A program made the position numbers and the translations under genes. The notes beneath the pieces were generated by a model. The model was not told where the DNA came from and ran no database searches. It was given only the letters and a program-made list of their open reading frames with translations. 43,445 bases of DNA from Zelonia costaricensis (Eukaryota; Euglenozoa; Kinetoplastea; Trypanosomatida; Trypanosomatidae), in assembly GCA_030849075.1 (NCBI GenBank), contig JASAOO010003337.1, forward strand, positions 1 to 43,445, in the 5' to 3' direction. This document shows, piece after piece, positions 26,413-37,302 of this stretch. Each line of letters begins with the position of its first letter. Position 1 is the first letter of the stretch.

Positions 26413-29352
26413 AGCACGGCAACACCAGATACAACTTTAAAAAAGCGCAACCAGCGAGGAGTTTGAGGAGACACTCGCTTCCTGTGCTTACTATCTCTCT
26501 CATGGTGTGTGTGCATGTATACGTGTGTGTTTATGTGCAGAGGCGGGAGCCAGATCGAGTTTGGCGTGGACGCGGCGGTTTGGACGGCGTTGTAGGCACC
26601 ATCGACGCCAAAGCGCACACGCGCAAGTAGATCAAGAAAAGGTGAGGAGCGAAGAACCACAAATGTGAGCGAGCACTCGCCGCCACGAGACACAAACACA
26701 CCCCGGCGCCCGTCGGAGATGCCCTTTCTACCGCAAGCACTAGCACACCAACCGCACCATCACCACAGGCCTCGCGGAGCGGTGGCGAGGCTTGCGTGAA
26801 GCTACCGCGGCGTGGGACCGTTTCTCCGCGTCCCCCTCTTCTTCGCCTTCCACCCAAGCCCAGAACCGGCTTCGGTGGAAGGGACGTGCCGAGGCCCTCG
26901 GAGCAGCATCAGGACGCACAGCATGTTGGCTCCCCTCCCCCCTTTACCAGAAAAAAAGAAGGATGTCAGTCTCAGCACCGTGCGGCAGCAGGTGCCTCCC
27001 ACCCCCCGCCCATCAGCAGCCGGGACGCGTGGCTTTGGCGCACTTTTGCGATGTCCGTTTTTTTTTTGAGCCTTATCTTTTATCGAGGCAGTGCTTATTG
27101 GGGGTCACGCCGGCCAGTGAATGCAGCGCGATGCGTCTCCTGCTCCAATCGAGGAAGCATCTGAAGTGCAACACAGGGGCTGACGTCTCCGACTGCAACA
27201 CACGCACACCCTGTTGCGCGGTGCTACGCGCACCGCGTCTCGATGCCGTAGCCAACTATTTTTTCCTCCCTCTCGGCTCCGGCCCCCCTCCCCCTCCCCG
27301 CACCCGCTGCACACCTGCCCACAACACGTAGTGCACTCAGTACACAGCCCACAGACGCACACACAAATGTAAACCCACGCAGGAGCAGCGCTTCAGCAGC
27401 GCGCAGGCAGGACGGCACACACCAGTGCACGCCGCCGCCGTGGCTGCGGTGCCGCGTCCTGGAACGCGTGGGTAAAGGAATAAAACGTGGCGCGTGTGCG
27501 GAAGGGGCGTGGAGGAGCCAAGCACGTATGTGCACGGGCCATTGCACGCCTCCCTCAACAGAGAGCAGGAAGCTCATGCAAGCGGCACAACCCCGCCTAC
27601 AGAGAAGGCGGGGACGCGTGCGCGCAGAGGCGCCTACGAGTGTCCGCAGCCGGCTGAGCAGAGCGAGGCAGTGATGGAAGAAGTGGGGAGGGATGGAAAC
27701 GGGAGAGGGGCCGAAAGCGTGCAGAGGAGGCGGGGAGGACGGCAACCGCGTTTTCTCCCTCTTTTTTTTTTTTCGGGTTGCCGCAAATTCTAGAAAGTGA
27801 CGCACGGAGCGGGCAACTGCAGACCCCACAACACGAGCTGTTAAAACCGCCACCGCAGACGCACAACACACACACACAAACACAGACAAACGCAAGAGAC
27901 GCTAAAAGCACACATGCATACTAAAAACAAAAAAAGGATGACAAGAGCGAGAAAAAAAAAAAAAGACGGGGGCAACAAACAAACAAACAGACCAAATGTA
28001 TGCAAGTGCTGAGGAGGGCTCATTGCGGTGGTGGAAGTGTCAGGAAACACCGTATACGTGTTTCGACTCTTGTGCCACCCACGTCAGGGAGAGGGAAGAG
28101 GAGAGAAGCAGAAAGAAATGGAGAAGAAGACAGTGGAGGACTCTTTTGGGCGGCGCCGCCGGCGGGGGGGGGGGGGGGCCGGGCGGGGCGACCAGCGCAC
28201 GAAGTGAAGGGACGGGGGCACAAGACAGCAAACCGTGCGTCTGGTGTGCCCCACACGCAAGAGGGTATGTCAATGGTCAGGTGGAGAAGCAGCGGCCTCC
28301 CTCTTTGCAGCTGCGACGCCCTCGCCACTCCTCTCTCTCTCCTGCTTGTTTTCCTGTTTTTGTTGGAGTCTACGTACGGTAGCCACGCACAGGTGCCAAT
28401 GAAGGCGCAGCCGGAGGAGGGAGAGGGGGAGGGGGACGGTCGAAGAGGGAGAGCGGCAAGGGCGGGGTGAGCAGGCAGGGAGCGACTTCCCATGCACCCA
28501 CGAGCAGCAGCAGACCTCCGCCGCCGTGAGGACAGTTAACAGTCGTGTACCCCCCTTCCTGTCAAGCCCCACCCATTTGGTTGACAGACATCTCGCAGTG
28601 CCTTGAACTGTACGAGTGACGCCAGGAAGAAAAAAAAAAGGGGGACGGCGTCGGTGCCCGCACAAGGGCATCTTTGCAACTCGGAGAACAAGCGGGTCAC
28701 GCGTGTATCCACATCTGATGGTGCAGTCGGTGCTGGCGTGTGTGTGTGTGTGTATGGAGGGGGGGGGGAAGAAAAGCTGTTGGGAGGGGGGGAGGGGAGG
28801 AACAAGAAGAACGGTGTGGGTGAACGTTAAACCAGCGAAGCGGTAGCGTGGGTGTTCATGCAGATGTGTGCACAGCGCGCAGGCGACGCGGCGGTAGTGC
28901 TGTGGTGACGATACCCACACGAAACCACGTTGACGTACCGTCTCGCGCTTTATACACCCTCTCGCCAAAGCTCGCCGCTGTCCACATCATCCTTTTTTTT
29001 TTGCCGCTTCTTGCGGCGCACATGTGTCCCCTTTCCCAACCGCTTTACCGGCCCTCTTCCCTCCCTCTCTCCACAGACAAACACACACGCACACATTGCA
29101 CCAACGCACCTCTGCGCGGTTTCCGCAAATGCCTGGGAAGGCGACGAAAAGGCAAAAGCGCGTGCACTCCGACACATGCAGTAAAATGACGTGAGAGAAG
29201 GCTACAGGGTCGAGTGGGGAGATACTTGAACAGAGAATGAAAAGAAAAACAGAAAATTGAAAGAAGGATCAATGATGGTGGCCACCACCTGCCCCCCCCT
29301 CCTCCGGGTGGCTCTACGGGTGACAGCAAGTGAGTTGGGGAAGCGCATGTTC
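26413..29352 (-). other. 2.9 kb gene-free spacer between SLC35E3-like and IF3-like genes
   Basis: No frame on either strand has a recognisable domain or balanced composition. It contains T and A homopolymers (27056-27069, 27761-27772, 27951-27964), a G15 run at 28164-28178, a short GT run at 28738-28753 and a C-rich patch at 27283-27298 (G6/G5/G4 blocks in the transcript). It is best read as a long 3' UTR of the transporter plus the leader of the IF3-like gene. Confidence 0.5.
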
Positions 29353-30324
29353 TCAGAGCGTCTTCTCCTCGGCGTCGCTGCCGGCCTCGTGCGTCTCCTC
29401 GTGCTCGACGCGGATTTTTATGTCCTCCTTCTCCTTGGCGGTCTCGTTCATCTTGAGCTGCGTGTACCAGAAGACGCCGGTGAGGGTGAGCAGGATACCG
29501 AAAAAGATGCGCGCGTTCATCTTGTCGCCGAGCAGGAGGAAGCCGAGCGACAGGATGACGCAGAGCTTGAAGTGACCGAGCACGTTGTACGTCACCGGCG
29601 ACGTCTTGCCAATGACCAGGAAGATGGAGATGTTGACAAGGAACGCAAGCACGCCGGAGAAGAGAATCACGACAATCGTGTCCCAGCAAGGCATGAAGAA
29701 CTTGTTGCCGAGGTCGTCAGCAAAGTACGCGACGGGGATCAGCATCGCGCACGAGATCGGGGCCTGGTTGAACAGGAGCTGGAAGCTGTCGCACTGGAAC
29801 TCGCTCTGCTTCGTGCCCACCCAGATCTGGTACATGCACGTGATCAGCAGCGCCGAGAGCGCCACGACCGTGCCCACGAAGTTGGCAGACGTGTCACTGA
29901 CCGTGGCGAGGGCGACGCCGACGCACGTGATGCCGAGGGCCACCTTTACCTTCATCGAGAAGGTCTTGCCGTAGTAGAACGTCTGAATGACCACCAGCAG
30001 CGGCGTCGTGAGCACCTTGATGAGCTGGTAGAAGCCGATGCTGTTGTATACGAGAGAAATATTCGTCAGCGCCACGAACCCGCAGAAGCTCAGGCACAGC
30101 GGCAGGATCTTCATAATCGGCACCGGCTTTGGCGTGAAGACGCCGCAGAGACTGCAAATCCACAGCCCCAGCGACGTAATGAAGAAGTGGATCACGGTGA
30201 GCAGCGTGCCGTAGGTGAAAACGTGCTCCTTGAAGATGACCTTGTTGACGTACACAATGCCGATGCTGCTGAACGCGTTGAGCGCCAGCGTCAGCGCCGT
30301 CCGCGTCTGCTCCGTCAGCATCAT
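29353..30324 (-). CDS. SLC35E3-like nucleotide-sugar/triose-phosphate family transporter
   Basis: The 323-residue membrane protein belongs to the TPT/nucleotide-sugar transporter group and by eye is closest to SLC35E3. Landmark stretches are ALNAFSSIGIVYVNKVIF (14-31), QLIKVLTTPLLVVIQTFYYG, MYQIWVGTKQSEFQ, LLFNQAPISCAMLIPVA and TSPVTYNVLGHFKLCVIL. About ten membrane helices are visible, and a charged cytosolic-looking tail rich in Glu follows (about 292-323). Such carriers exchange sugar nucleotides or phosphorylated metabolites in the Golgi/ER or plastids; the substrate cannot be read from the sequence. Two tandem ATGs open the gene; the upstream one is used. TTTTTGCAG lies 2 nt before it. 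The frame upstream to 30825 is low complexity. The family is secure. Confidence 0.92.
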   Translation of the reverse strand: MMLTEQTRTALTLALNAFSSIGIVYVNKVIFKEHVFTYGTLLTVIHFFITSLGLWICSLCGVFTPKPVPIMKILPLCLSFCGFVALTNISLVYNSIGFYQLIKVLTTPLLVVIQTFYYGKTFSMKVKVALGITCVGVALATVSDTSANFVGTVVALSALLITCMYQIWVGTKQSEFQCDSFQLLFNQAPISCAMLIPVAYFADDLGNKFFMPCWDTIVVILFSGVLAFLVNISIFLVIGKTSPVTYNVLGHFKLCVILSLGFLLLGDKMNARIFFGILLTLTGVFWYTQLKMNETAKEKEDIKIRVEHEETHEAGSDAEEKTL

Positions 30325-30326
30325 GG

Positions 30327-30398
30327 CTGCAAAAAGGCAGTGGGTGGTGGGGGTGGGGCAGAGGAGGAGAGCGAGATAGAGAGAAAGGCGCAAAGAAA
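30327..30398 (-). promoter_or_regulatory. Candidate trans-splice acceptor for the transporter gene
   Basis: A pyrimidine-rich sense tract (plus about 30358-30398) is followed by TTTTTGCAG with AG at 30328-30327, leaving only 2 nt before the first of two tandem ATGs. Use of this AG is inferred from the general rule; a more upstream acceptor is possible. Confidence 0.35.
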
Positions 30399-30668
30399 AA
30401 AAAAAGGGCCTCGCTGCGAAGACGAGGAACAACAACAAAGTCAGATCGTGAGAGAGAGAGAGGGGGGAGCTGTTGATAAAGGAGGCGACGAGAAGAAGCA
30501 AGTGAAGGGATGCGACGCAGAGTGGCAGTAACGGAGACGGGAAAGTGGTATAAAGCTGAGTGAAGGGCAACGCAGAAAACGCTGAGCTGACTGCCGGTGA
30601 AGCGGGCAGGGGCAGGTAACACAGTACGCAGCGTTGGGGAGAAAGAGGGGGGGGGGGGGGCAGCGAGC

Positions 30669-30693
30669 GTGTGTGTGTGTGTGTGTGTGTGTG
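30669..30693. repeat. (GT)12 microsatellite
   Basis: A GT run on the plus strand directly following a G14 homopolymer. It is read as CA in the transcript, upstream of the transporter gene. Confidence 0.9.
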
Positions 30694-31249
30694 CAACAAG
30701 AGAAGCGGGTTGAGGAGGGGGGGGGAGCGGCGCGATGAGCAGAAGTTGATGTTGCAGTCTATCTGTACACTCCGTACATGTGGAGCTGGGCAGAAGGGGA
30801 GAGTGCAAGGCAAACATAATGTCACACTGGGCGGTGAGTGGTAAGTGTCCTCGATCCACGCTTGCAGGACGAGGAGGAGACGAAATCACAGACGCGCACA
30901 GACGCAGCACCGCACCGTTCTGTTCGTTTCCTCGAAAGCTCGTCTCGTCCTCTCTCCGAGCGACTCGCCCCCTTCTCCATTTCTTCGGCCCTACCACCGG
31001 ACCCAGTGACCCAGCGCGTCGGCGCGGCCATCCCTCCCTTTTCTGCCACCGCATCCCCTTGTTGTGCGTGCGTGTGTGTGTATGTGTGTGCCTGTTTCTA
31101 CCTTCTCGGTTTTTTTTTAGTTTTGTTTGTCAGTTCGAGCCGTAATCAGCCTCGCTCGTCCGGCGGGGTGGGGGGGGGCATCTTAAAATGAAAACATCAT
31201 ACCTGTGCGTGACGACATGGGCGGACACAACTCCGCCGACGGTAAAAAA

Positions 31250-31321
31250 AACAACAACAACACCTCAAAAGCACACCGTGTGAAACCAAAGAAAACAAAA
31301 AACAACAACAACAACAGCAAC
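31250..31321 (-). repeat. CAA-rich tract (UUG-rich in the transcript)
   Basis: Two CAA clusters (about 31250-31262 and 31299-31321) are separated by A/C-rich sequence. In the sense strand this is a UUG/U-rich stretch about 160-230 nt after the stop codon of the small 115-residue gene, the kind of sequence RNA-binding proteins use in 3' UTRs. Confidence 0.6.
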
Positions 31322-31480
31322 CACGGATCGAGTTCGGCAGAGGGTCGCCGAGGCATCCACTGGAGAAGGAGTAAGTGAGCAGGAAAGGGCAGATGAGCGG
31401 CAAGAGACCAATGTCGCAGCCGCCTCACATGCTCAGCGCACCTCTCGCCCCACTCTCCCTCCCCCACCCTCACCTGTCGC

Positions 31481-31828
31481 TCAAGATGATGATGCATGCT
31501 TCCATAAAACGCTATAAGTGCACATTGTATCAGATATCATTCGTAGCAGTAACGGATTCGCGTTGATGGCGCCGAGCAACACCTGCGGCGTCACCCCGAG
31601 CAGCGCGATGATGTTCGCTAGCGACGCCAAATCCGTCGGCACGACTTCGTTTCCGGCGATGAGCGACGCAAAGACGCCGGTGCCGCCGCTCACGCTCCGA
31701 CTGACCGCCGTGGTGATGGGCACGAGCGGGGGCAGCATCCGCATCGCCTGCTGCGGTGAGCTGATGCCTAGCCGCGCATACATGTTCGCTGGAATGCGGC
31801 AGCTGCTCGCCACACGACGACCGAACAT
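31481..31828 (-). CDS. Small hypothetical protein, 115 residues
   Basis: I do not recognise this protein. From the ATG at 31828 it has 115 residues: a basic N-terminus with few acids (MFGRRVASSCRIPANMYARL), a Pro/Met-rich middle, then SLIAGNEVVPTDLASLANII (about 55-74) and the helical-looking LLGVTPQVLLGAINANPLLL (76-95). Arg-rich and acid-poor, the N-terminus could be a mitochondrial presequence, which is inference. The frame extends upstream to 31933, adding 35 residues that look like translated UTR. Third codon positions are strongly G/C, which supports coding, but an opposite-strand frame (31518-31946) shares the same third positions and shows the same bias. The minus strand is preferred because all other genes lie on it. 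Confidence 0.55.
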   Translation of the reverse strand: MFGRRVASSCRIPANMYARLGISSPQQAMRMLPPLVPITTAVSRSVSGGTGVFASLIAGNEVVPTDLASLANIIALLGVTPQVLLGAINANPLLLRMISDTMCTYSVLWKHASSS

Positions 31829-33157
31829 GGTAGCGGTTCGCTTTGCAGCGTCAATGTCAGCAGCGCAGCGATTGTGGTGCGTGAGGAGCGGTGGGTTGCT
31901 CGTGTGGCGACGCTTCACCCAAACACGCCGCACTAGTTATCTGTGAGGAGTCAGTGAGAAAAGCAAAAAACCAAAAGGGGAGGGGATGGCGATGCCTATG
32001 CAGGGGAGAAGAGAAAAAGACACGCGCCAGGCAGCAGTCTCCTCTCGCGCGCCTTCTGGTACAGCGCGGAGAAGAGAGGGGAGGGTGAGGCGGGGTGCGG
32101 ACGGAGTACTGCGGCGTTTCCGAGATCGGCCGTAGCCGTACACGCAAAGCGGACAGGATGGGGTCGGCGCGCCGGAGGTTGTGCATACGCGCACGGGTGT
32201 GAGACCCCCCAAGAAAAAGCCGAAAGGGAGGGTGGAGGCGGGTGCAGAAAAGTGAAGCAAGAGGAGTCACAGGGCGGTTGGGGAACATACGCGGTTGTTT
32301 GTTGTGCTCTAGGCGAGCTGGGGGGAGAAGGTCCCAAACGCAGCTCCTCGGGGCGGCAGCGAGGGCCAGTGCAGTGAAGAGTGAAGACTTCCGTCACCTG
32401 TGTTGCACGCTTTTCCCGGCACCGGCACGGAGGCGCACGCCAAGTCCGAGAGAGCTTCTAGAGCACACCCCTGAAACGCACCCTTGCGCGCCTTTACGAC
32501 GCCACCTCCCCCGACTCAACGTGAACGGGTTTTTTTTCTTCCAATGCGCGAGTCGCGATGGGTGCAAGCTGGACACCGTCGACTCCCCACATTCTCACAT
32601 CTATGCAAAAAAAAAGAAATCCGTTTGCGATCACCGGTGCTCTTCCCCTCCCCCCCAAAAAAAAAATAGGCACGAGTCGACGGAAGAGACGTCGTCGGAG
32701 CGGCGCTAGCTCTCTCTCTCCTTCCCTCTGCTGACTGACAGGCGAGCGCGCCACTGGCGTCTTTCCCTCCCCCGGCGTTCTGTTTGCCCACGCCCCTACC
32801 CGCTGACGCATCCACCCCATCCCCGGGGGCAGAGAAGGAGAAGTAAAACGAGGCCTAGGGTGGCGCACAGGCGCACAAAGCGCACGCACGCAGGCACGCG
32901 ACGGTGTCTCCTCCTGATGGGCCAAAAAAAGAAGAAAACCCGCGACCCCGCCTGTCGCGATTTCGCCTCTGTTCTGTTCTAGCACGAACTGGCGGTGAGC
33001 AGGCACTTCCCATATCGGAAAGCGCGGCGACACAAGCAGAGGAGGGTGAAGAGAAAGAGCGAGAGAGAGGCAGAGGGCGCAACGCAGCACACAGCGCCAA
33101 GACACCGCTCTCACTTCCCGCCTCGCTGGCGACAGCGACCCATTCAAGTTTGCCCTT
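31829..33157 (-). other. Spacer between eIF4E-like gene and small unknown gene
   Basis: About 1.3 kb with no supported gene. It has purine-rich plus-strand blocks, several A or T homopolymers of 7-9 nt (near 32529, 32605 and 32658) and no long microsatellite. Confidence 0.5.
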
Positions 33158-34042
33158 TCACGCGCCGCGCGCCTCCATGGAAAGGGTGTACTTGGGCCGG
33201 AAAGCCCGTGCCGCGCCGCCCTTCACAAACTCCTGCTTCGCCTCCATCAGCTCACGATGCGCCACATAGGTGATTGTCGACGGGAGCCCTGCGGCCTCGC
33301 GCGTCTTGGCAGCAGACGCACGCTCAGGTGACCGCGTGGTCACTGCCCCGGCGACAGCGTCGGTAGCCCTGCCAACCGCCTCCCAACCGGCGTCCTCCTG
33401 AGCCACTTGTGGCGTTGGCCGAGCCAGGAGGCTCTTGCGCACGTACTCGGCAATGCGCAGCTGCGCCGTCTCGTTTTGGGCGCTGCGGGTCCACACACAG
33501 AGCTTCCACTCCGCTGGCGCCGACGATGCCGCCGACGACGACGCCGTGGCGGCGTGACCGGAGAGGCCGGCGCGCTGCTTGCTGCGACTCACTGTGACGC
33601 CGCATATCTCCTCCTCGTCGCCGGGGAAGAGTTCGCCGATCGCGGAGAGGCACAGCGTCTGCCACGCCACGTCGACGGCCTGCAGCTCGCTTTCAGCCCG
33701 CCCGGTCCGCCCTGAAAATGACAGCACCCACTTCCCTCCCCGCCGATTCGCCTCGTGTTCCCACATCGGGGCGATGTGCTTGCGGAACAGGTAGTAGGAG
33801 CCGTTGGGGGGCAGCTGAGACGGCAGGATGGTGCAGTCGCAGATGCCCCAGAAGCCCTCGGCGCTGTCGAAGAGGCCGATGCTCTTCACCTGCTCCAGCC
33901 AGTTGGCGCTGTCGCTGCCGTGGCCGTGCGGCCGCTGCGGTGGGATGTCGCACCACATCTCCCACGTCCCCCACAGCAGCGTGAGCGGCTGCTCGGCCTC
34001 GACGGGCGCCTCAGCCAGCGGCGCTGTGTGGGAGTGCAACAT
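33158..34042 (-). CDS. EIF4E2: eIF4E family cap-binding protein (probable Leishmania isoform 2)
   Basis: The 294-residue protein is an eIF4E, which binds the mRNA 5' cap in the cytosol. Family blocks are LLWGTWEMWCDI (22-33), FWGICDCTILPSQLP (64-78) and IAPMWEHEANRRGGKWVL (90-107). The cap-stacking tryptophans are kept: Trp48 in SANWLEQV corresponds to human Trp56, and Trp94-Glu95 to Trp102-Glu103. Trp184 in LCVWTRS corresponds to human Trp166. Two insertions enlarge it over the ~215-residue human protein: a Ser/Ala-rich one at about 158-177 and a larger one at about 205-253. Kinetoplastids have six eIF4E paralogues that must handle the hypermethylated cap-4. The paralogue number rests on my memory of a chromosome 19 location and is less sure than the family. 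The start MLHSHTAP is the first ATG after UTR-like sequence. Confidence 0.88.
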   Translation of the reverse strand: MLHSHTAPLAEAPVEAEQPLTLLWGTWEMWCDIPPQRPHGHGSDSANWLEQVKSIGLFDSAEGFWGICDCTILPSQLPPNGSYYLFRKHIAPMWEHEANRRGGKWVLSFSGRTGRAESELQAVDVAWQTLCLSAIGELFPGDEEEICGVTVSRSKQRAGLSGHAATASSSAASSAPAEWKLCVWTRSAQNETAQLRIAEYVRKSLLARPTPQVAQEDAGWEAVGRATDAVAGAVTTRSPERASAAKTREAAGLPSTITYVAHRELMEAKQEFVKGGAARAFRPKYTLSMEARGA

Positions 34043-34263
34043 GGCAGGCGTGTGTGTCGGGGAAGGAAGAGAAGGGAGGTGAATGGTGTTCGAGAGCGTC
34101 TGTGCGAGGACAGGCCTCGGCAGAAAACGAATGGCTAAAACCAAACGCAAGGTGATGTGGTGCGGCGATGCGCTCGGTAGATGGGCTCGTGCCCTCTCTC
34201 TCTGTTAAGCAAAGCTCGCGTGTTGCTCTATGAGTTTGCACAGAAGATGAGCAGAGATTTCTC

Positions 34264-34287
34264 TGTGTGTGTGTGTGTGTGTGTGTG
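34264..34287. repeat. (GT)12 microsatellite
   Basis: A GT run on the plus strand about 220 nt upstream of the eIF4E-like start, read as CA in the transcript. Confidence 0.9.
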
Positions 34288-37259
34288 CCTGCAAAGAGGG
34301 CGGGCAAATAGAGAGAGAGAGAAGGGGCAGAGGAGTCGGTGGCGCAGGACAGCGATGCACATGCCACAGGAAGCGGGAAGGGAGCTCACGAGGCGGGGTG
34401 CCCCCCTCTTTGCCGCTAGGCAGATGAAGGGCTCTTCTCCCTCCACGACTCGTGATCGGCCGCCGCAACGAGGACTGGCACACCGAGAGCGGGGGCAGGG
34501 GCAGGGGCAGGGGAGAAGACAACGATTTTAACCAAGGCCGAGAACGTGCAGGCGAGAGCGCGTTCCATTCGTCCTTGCTTTTGCTGCCAAAGCATCAGCA
34601 TTCACCCTGCACACGCGACGCTTGGAGGGAGAAAGGGGCACAGTTTCGGACGGGACGGGAGGGTTGACGACTTTGACAGGTGCTCAATGTCCGCCTTTTT
34701 ATTTCCTCTTCGCAGACAGAGGAGAAAAAAGCCAGGACGCGTGTGCGACATGCCGTTATCGGATTGCGAGTAGTTGTTAGGTGTAAGGGTGTAATGGGGG
34801 GGGGGGTGCTGGGAAGTGGGACAAACGGGGGAGGGAGGGAGAAGGGGAAAGTCTCTCACAACAAGGCGGACAGAGAAAGCAAGTCCTGTCTGGCGGGGCA
34901 CACGTAGGGGGGGGGGAAGCGGGAAGAGAAGGAGGAGCACGTCGAGGGAGGAGGAGAGGAGGTCACTCAGCGCGTTTCGTGGGGAGTCGCTAAAACAGAA
35001 GAAGTGGTCAGACCAAGTCCACGCTAGGGGAGACCGCGAACGGTGACAGGACCAGCAAGACGCCTGGTGAGGGGAGTGACATAATCACATGACGACTCGG
35101 TAAACGCGGCACAACACGGAGGAGGGGGGAGGGAGGAACATAAGAGTAAAGAAAAAGTAGAAGGGAAAAAAAGGAAAGAGGGTGCGTTCTGAAGAAACGA
35201 AACGAAAAAAAAACAAAACAAACAAACAACAAACACACAAGTATCGAAAGCCACACACAGACACATAGAGGCAACACAAAGTCAAGAAAAAAAGGCAGAA
35301 CGAGGTGAAGTGAGAGCGGCTCATGTTGAACAGGCGAGCGTACGGACAGAGTCGCCAGGAACACATCTCCAAACCCCTCCGTCCCCTAATAAAGAAACAG
35401 ACACAAGAGGGAAGTGGTACAGCAAAGCAGCTTCACACACTCTTTGGTTCTCTCCTTCGCGTTTTATTTCACTTCGACTTCTCCGGCCTCGCCGTCGTGT
35501 CGGCGCGCACAAATACGCGTGTATGCGGGTAAGTCGTGCGTGCGTGCATGACACTCTCTTCGTCACTGTGCGTGAGCTCCGAGAGGAGAAGGGAGAGACA
35601 ACGGTTTTCTTTTCTATTAGCGAGGCTTGTATGTGTGTGTGTGTGTCTGTGTGCTGACATACAGGGTCGAACACACGGCACCCACACACGCCCCCCTACA
35701 CACAACCTCGTGTACAAGCACCGCCAGTTGGCGAGCTCGGCGAAAGCGTGAGGGGCACGTGTGTCGGCACGCAAGCACACGAAATGCAACGTCGTAAGGA
35801 GAGCGTGAGGAGCGAAAGAGACAAAAAGGGAAGTTACAGCGAGGAGTTCGAAAGGAGGGAAGACGAGGGAAATGCAAAAATATAAATGGGTGCAATATAC
35901 GCCGGCGTGCATACACGCACTGAGACACACATACACACGCACACGCGCCCACGAGCAGCGAGAAGTGAGGTGCGCGAGCACGCAAGTGCTCAACGCGACT
36001 TCGACACAAAGGGGGAAATACTGAGGACGCTACAGTGACGGTGTACGTGTTGTCACCGCTAGGCAAAAAAAGGAAAAAGAAGGAAAAAAGAGACACATGA
36101 TGATCGTAACGAAGAGGCTGGGGGAGGGAGACGGCGTGCTTGCTGGTGCCGCAAAGGGGGGGGGGGGGGGACCAGGCGATTTGTGCAGTGCATCACGGAG
36201 GCTCTTCGAGCGTTGCCACGGACACCACAACAAAAAAAGAAAAAAAAACGTACACTCGGCAAAGCACATCAAGACAGGGAGAGGAAGAGAAGACACAGCA
36301 AGGCTGCAGAGGAACGCGAGAGAGAGAGCCAGCGACGACATTGGAACGCGCGATCATCGCAGCAAGGTAGGAAAGCACGCACAAACACAAACACACACAC
36401 ACACAAAGGCAAAGAGACGAGCGCACCACACCGCGTACAAGACGGAAGGGAGGGGAGGGGAGAAACACAAGTCAGCCGTGATTTTATAGGAGCGGCACAC
36501 TTCTGTCAGACCTCTTGAGGTTTTCTTTTCATTCCGCCGCTGCTCCACCGACACGCGCGTGCCTGTGTGCGTCCGTTCTTTGCCAACTTCCTTTCTCAGT
36601 GCTCCACGTGTGCGTTTGCATTGTCCTCCCCCCCGCGAGGGCGTGCTGTCCCTGCTAGCGGGGACCCAGAGCGTGGCGCTGGCACGTCACTGCAACACAC
36701 ACACACACATACACTCACACACACGCACCGAGACGCGTGTGCACACCTGAGCCCGCGACTGACGCGCAGTCGACACGACAGGCGTCCGCAAGTCGTCTCC
36801 ACCAGGCGTCCTTTGGGAAGGATGGTAGAAGGGCGTGGCGTGCGGCCATGGGCGTGCGTGTATGCAAAATGGCAAACGCCCGCGAGAAGAATGCACTGGG
36901 GAGGAAACGGGGAGCCAAGTGTGGGGGAGGGTGTTGGGCGTCAACCAGCGGACGCGAGGGCGGTTTCACGTTGACGACGGGAAACAAAAAGTGAGGCACC
37001 GGCACAGTAGGAGAATGGAAGCAGGGGAGATGTGATTCGAGACACTGAACTGAGGCGGACGAGTCGATGGAGGGAGAATGGTGAGAAGAGAAAAAAAAGA
37101 CAGACAAAGTCGGTGCTTGACGCGCTGCAGCGCCCGCCTGACGTCAACCAGAGCTAAAACAGAGAAAGAAGCCAAAACGTCAAAACTGGGGTGAGGAGAA
37201 ACAGCGGGGAGCGAGAGGAGAGGCGTGGGGGCGATGCGAGACAGCGGGTACACAGGCAA

Positions 37260-37302
37260 NGGGGGTGGGGGGGGGGGGGGGGGGGTGGGGGGGGGGGGGG
37301 GG
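37260..37302. repeat. Ambiguous base followed by G5-T-G19-T-G16 tract
   Basis: The only N in the window is followed by 42 bases that are G except for two T residues. It may be a real polypurine tract (poly-C in the transcript), but its length is probably unreliable and the N suggests an assembly join or a low-quality call. Confidence 0.85.

Larger units (their letters stand above)
30325..31480 (-). other. Spacer between small unknown gene and transporter
   Basis: About 1.2 kb without a supported gene. Next to the transporter there is a sense pyrimidine tract (plus about 30358-30400). It also has a G14 run at 30647-30660, a (GT)12 run at 30669-30693 and CAA-rich DNA at 31250-31321, which reads UUG-rich in the transcript and lies in the presumed 3' UTR of the small gene. 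Confidence 0.5.

Noticed and set aside
27224..27895. Minus-strand frame of 223 codons in the 26.4-29.4 kb spacer
   Set aside because: Composition is dominated by translated TG repeats and pyrimidine tracts with no conserved-looking motif.
29257..30531. Plus-strand frame of 424 codons across the transporter gene
   Set aside because: Its composition is highly polar and low complexity (Glu/Arg/His/Gln runs), a typical antisense shadow of a membrane protein.
35655..35685. B-box-like GTTCGACCC on the minus strand
   Set aside because: The flanks do not form a T-stem or acceptor stem and no A-box lies upstream.
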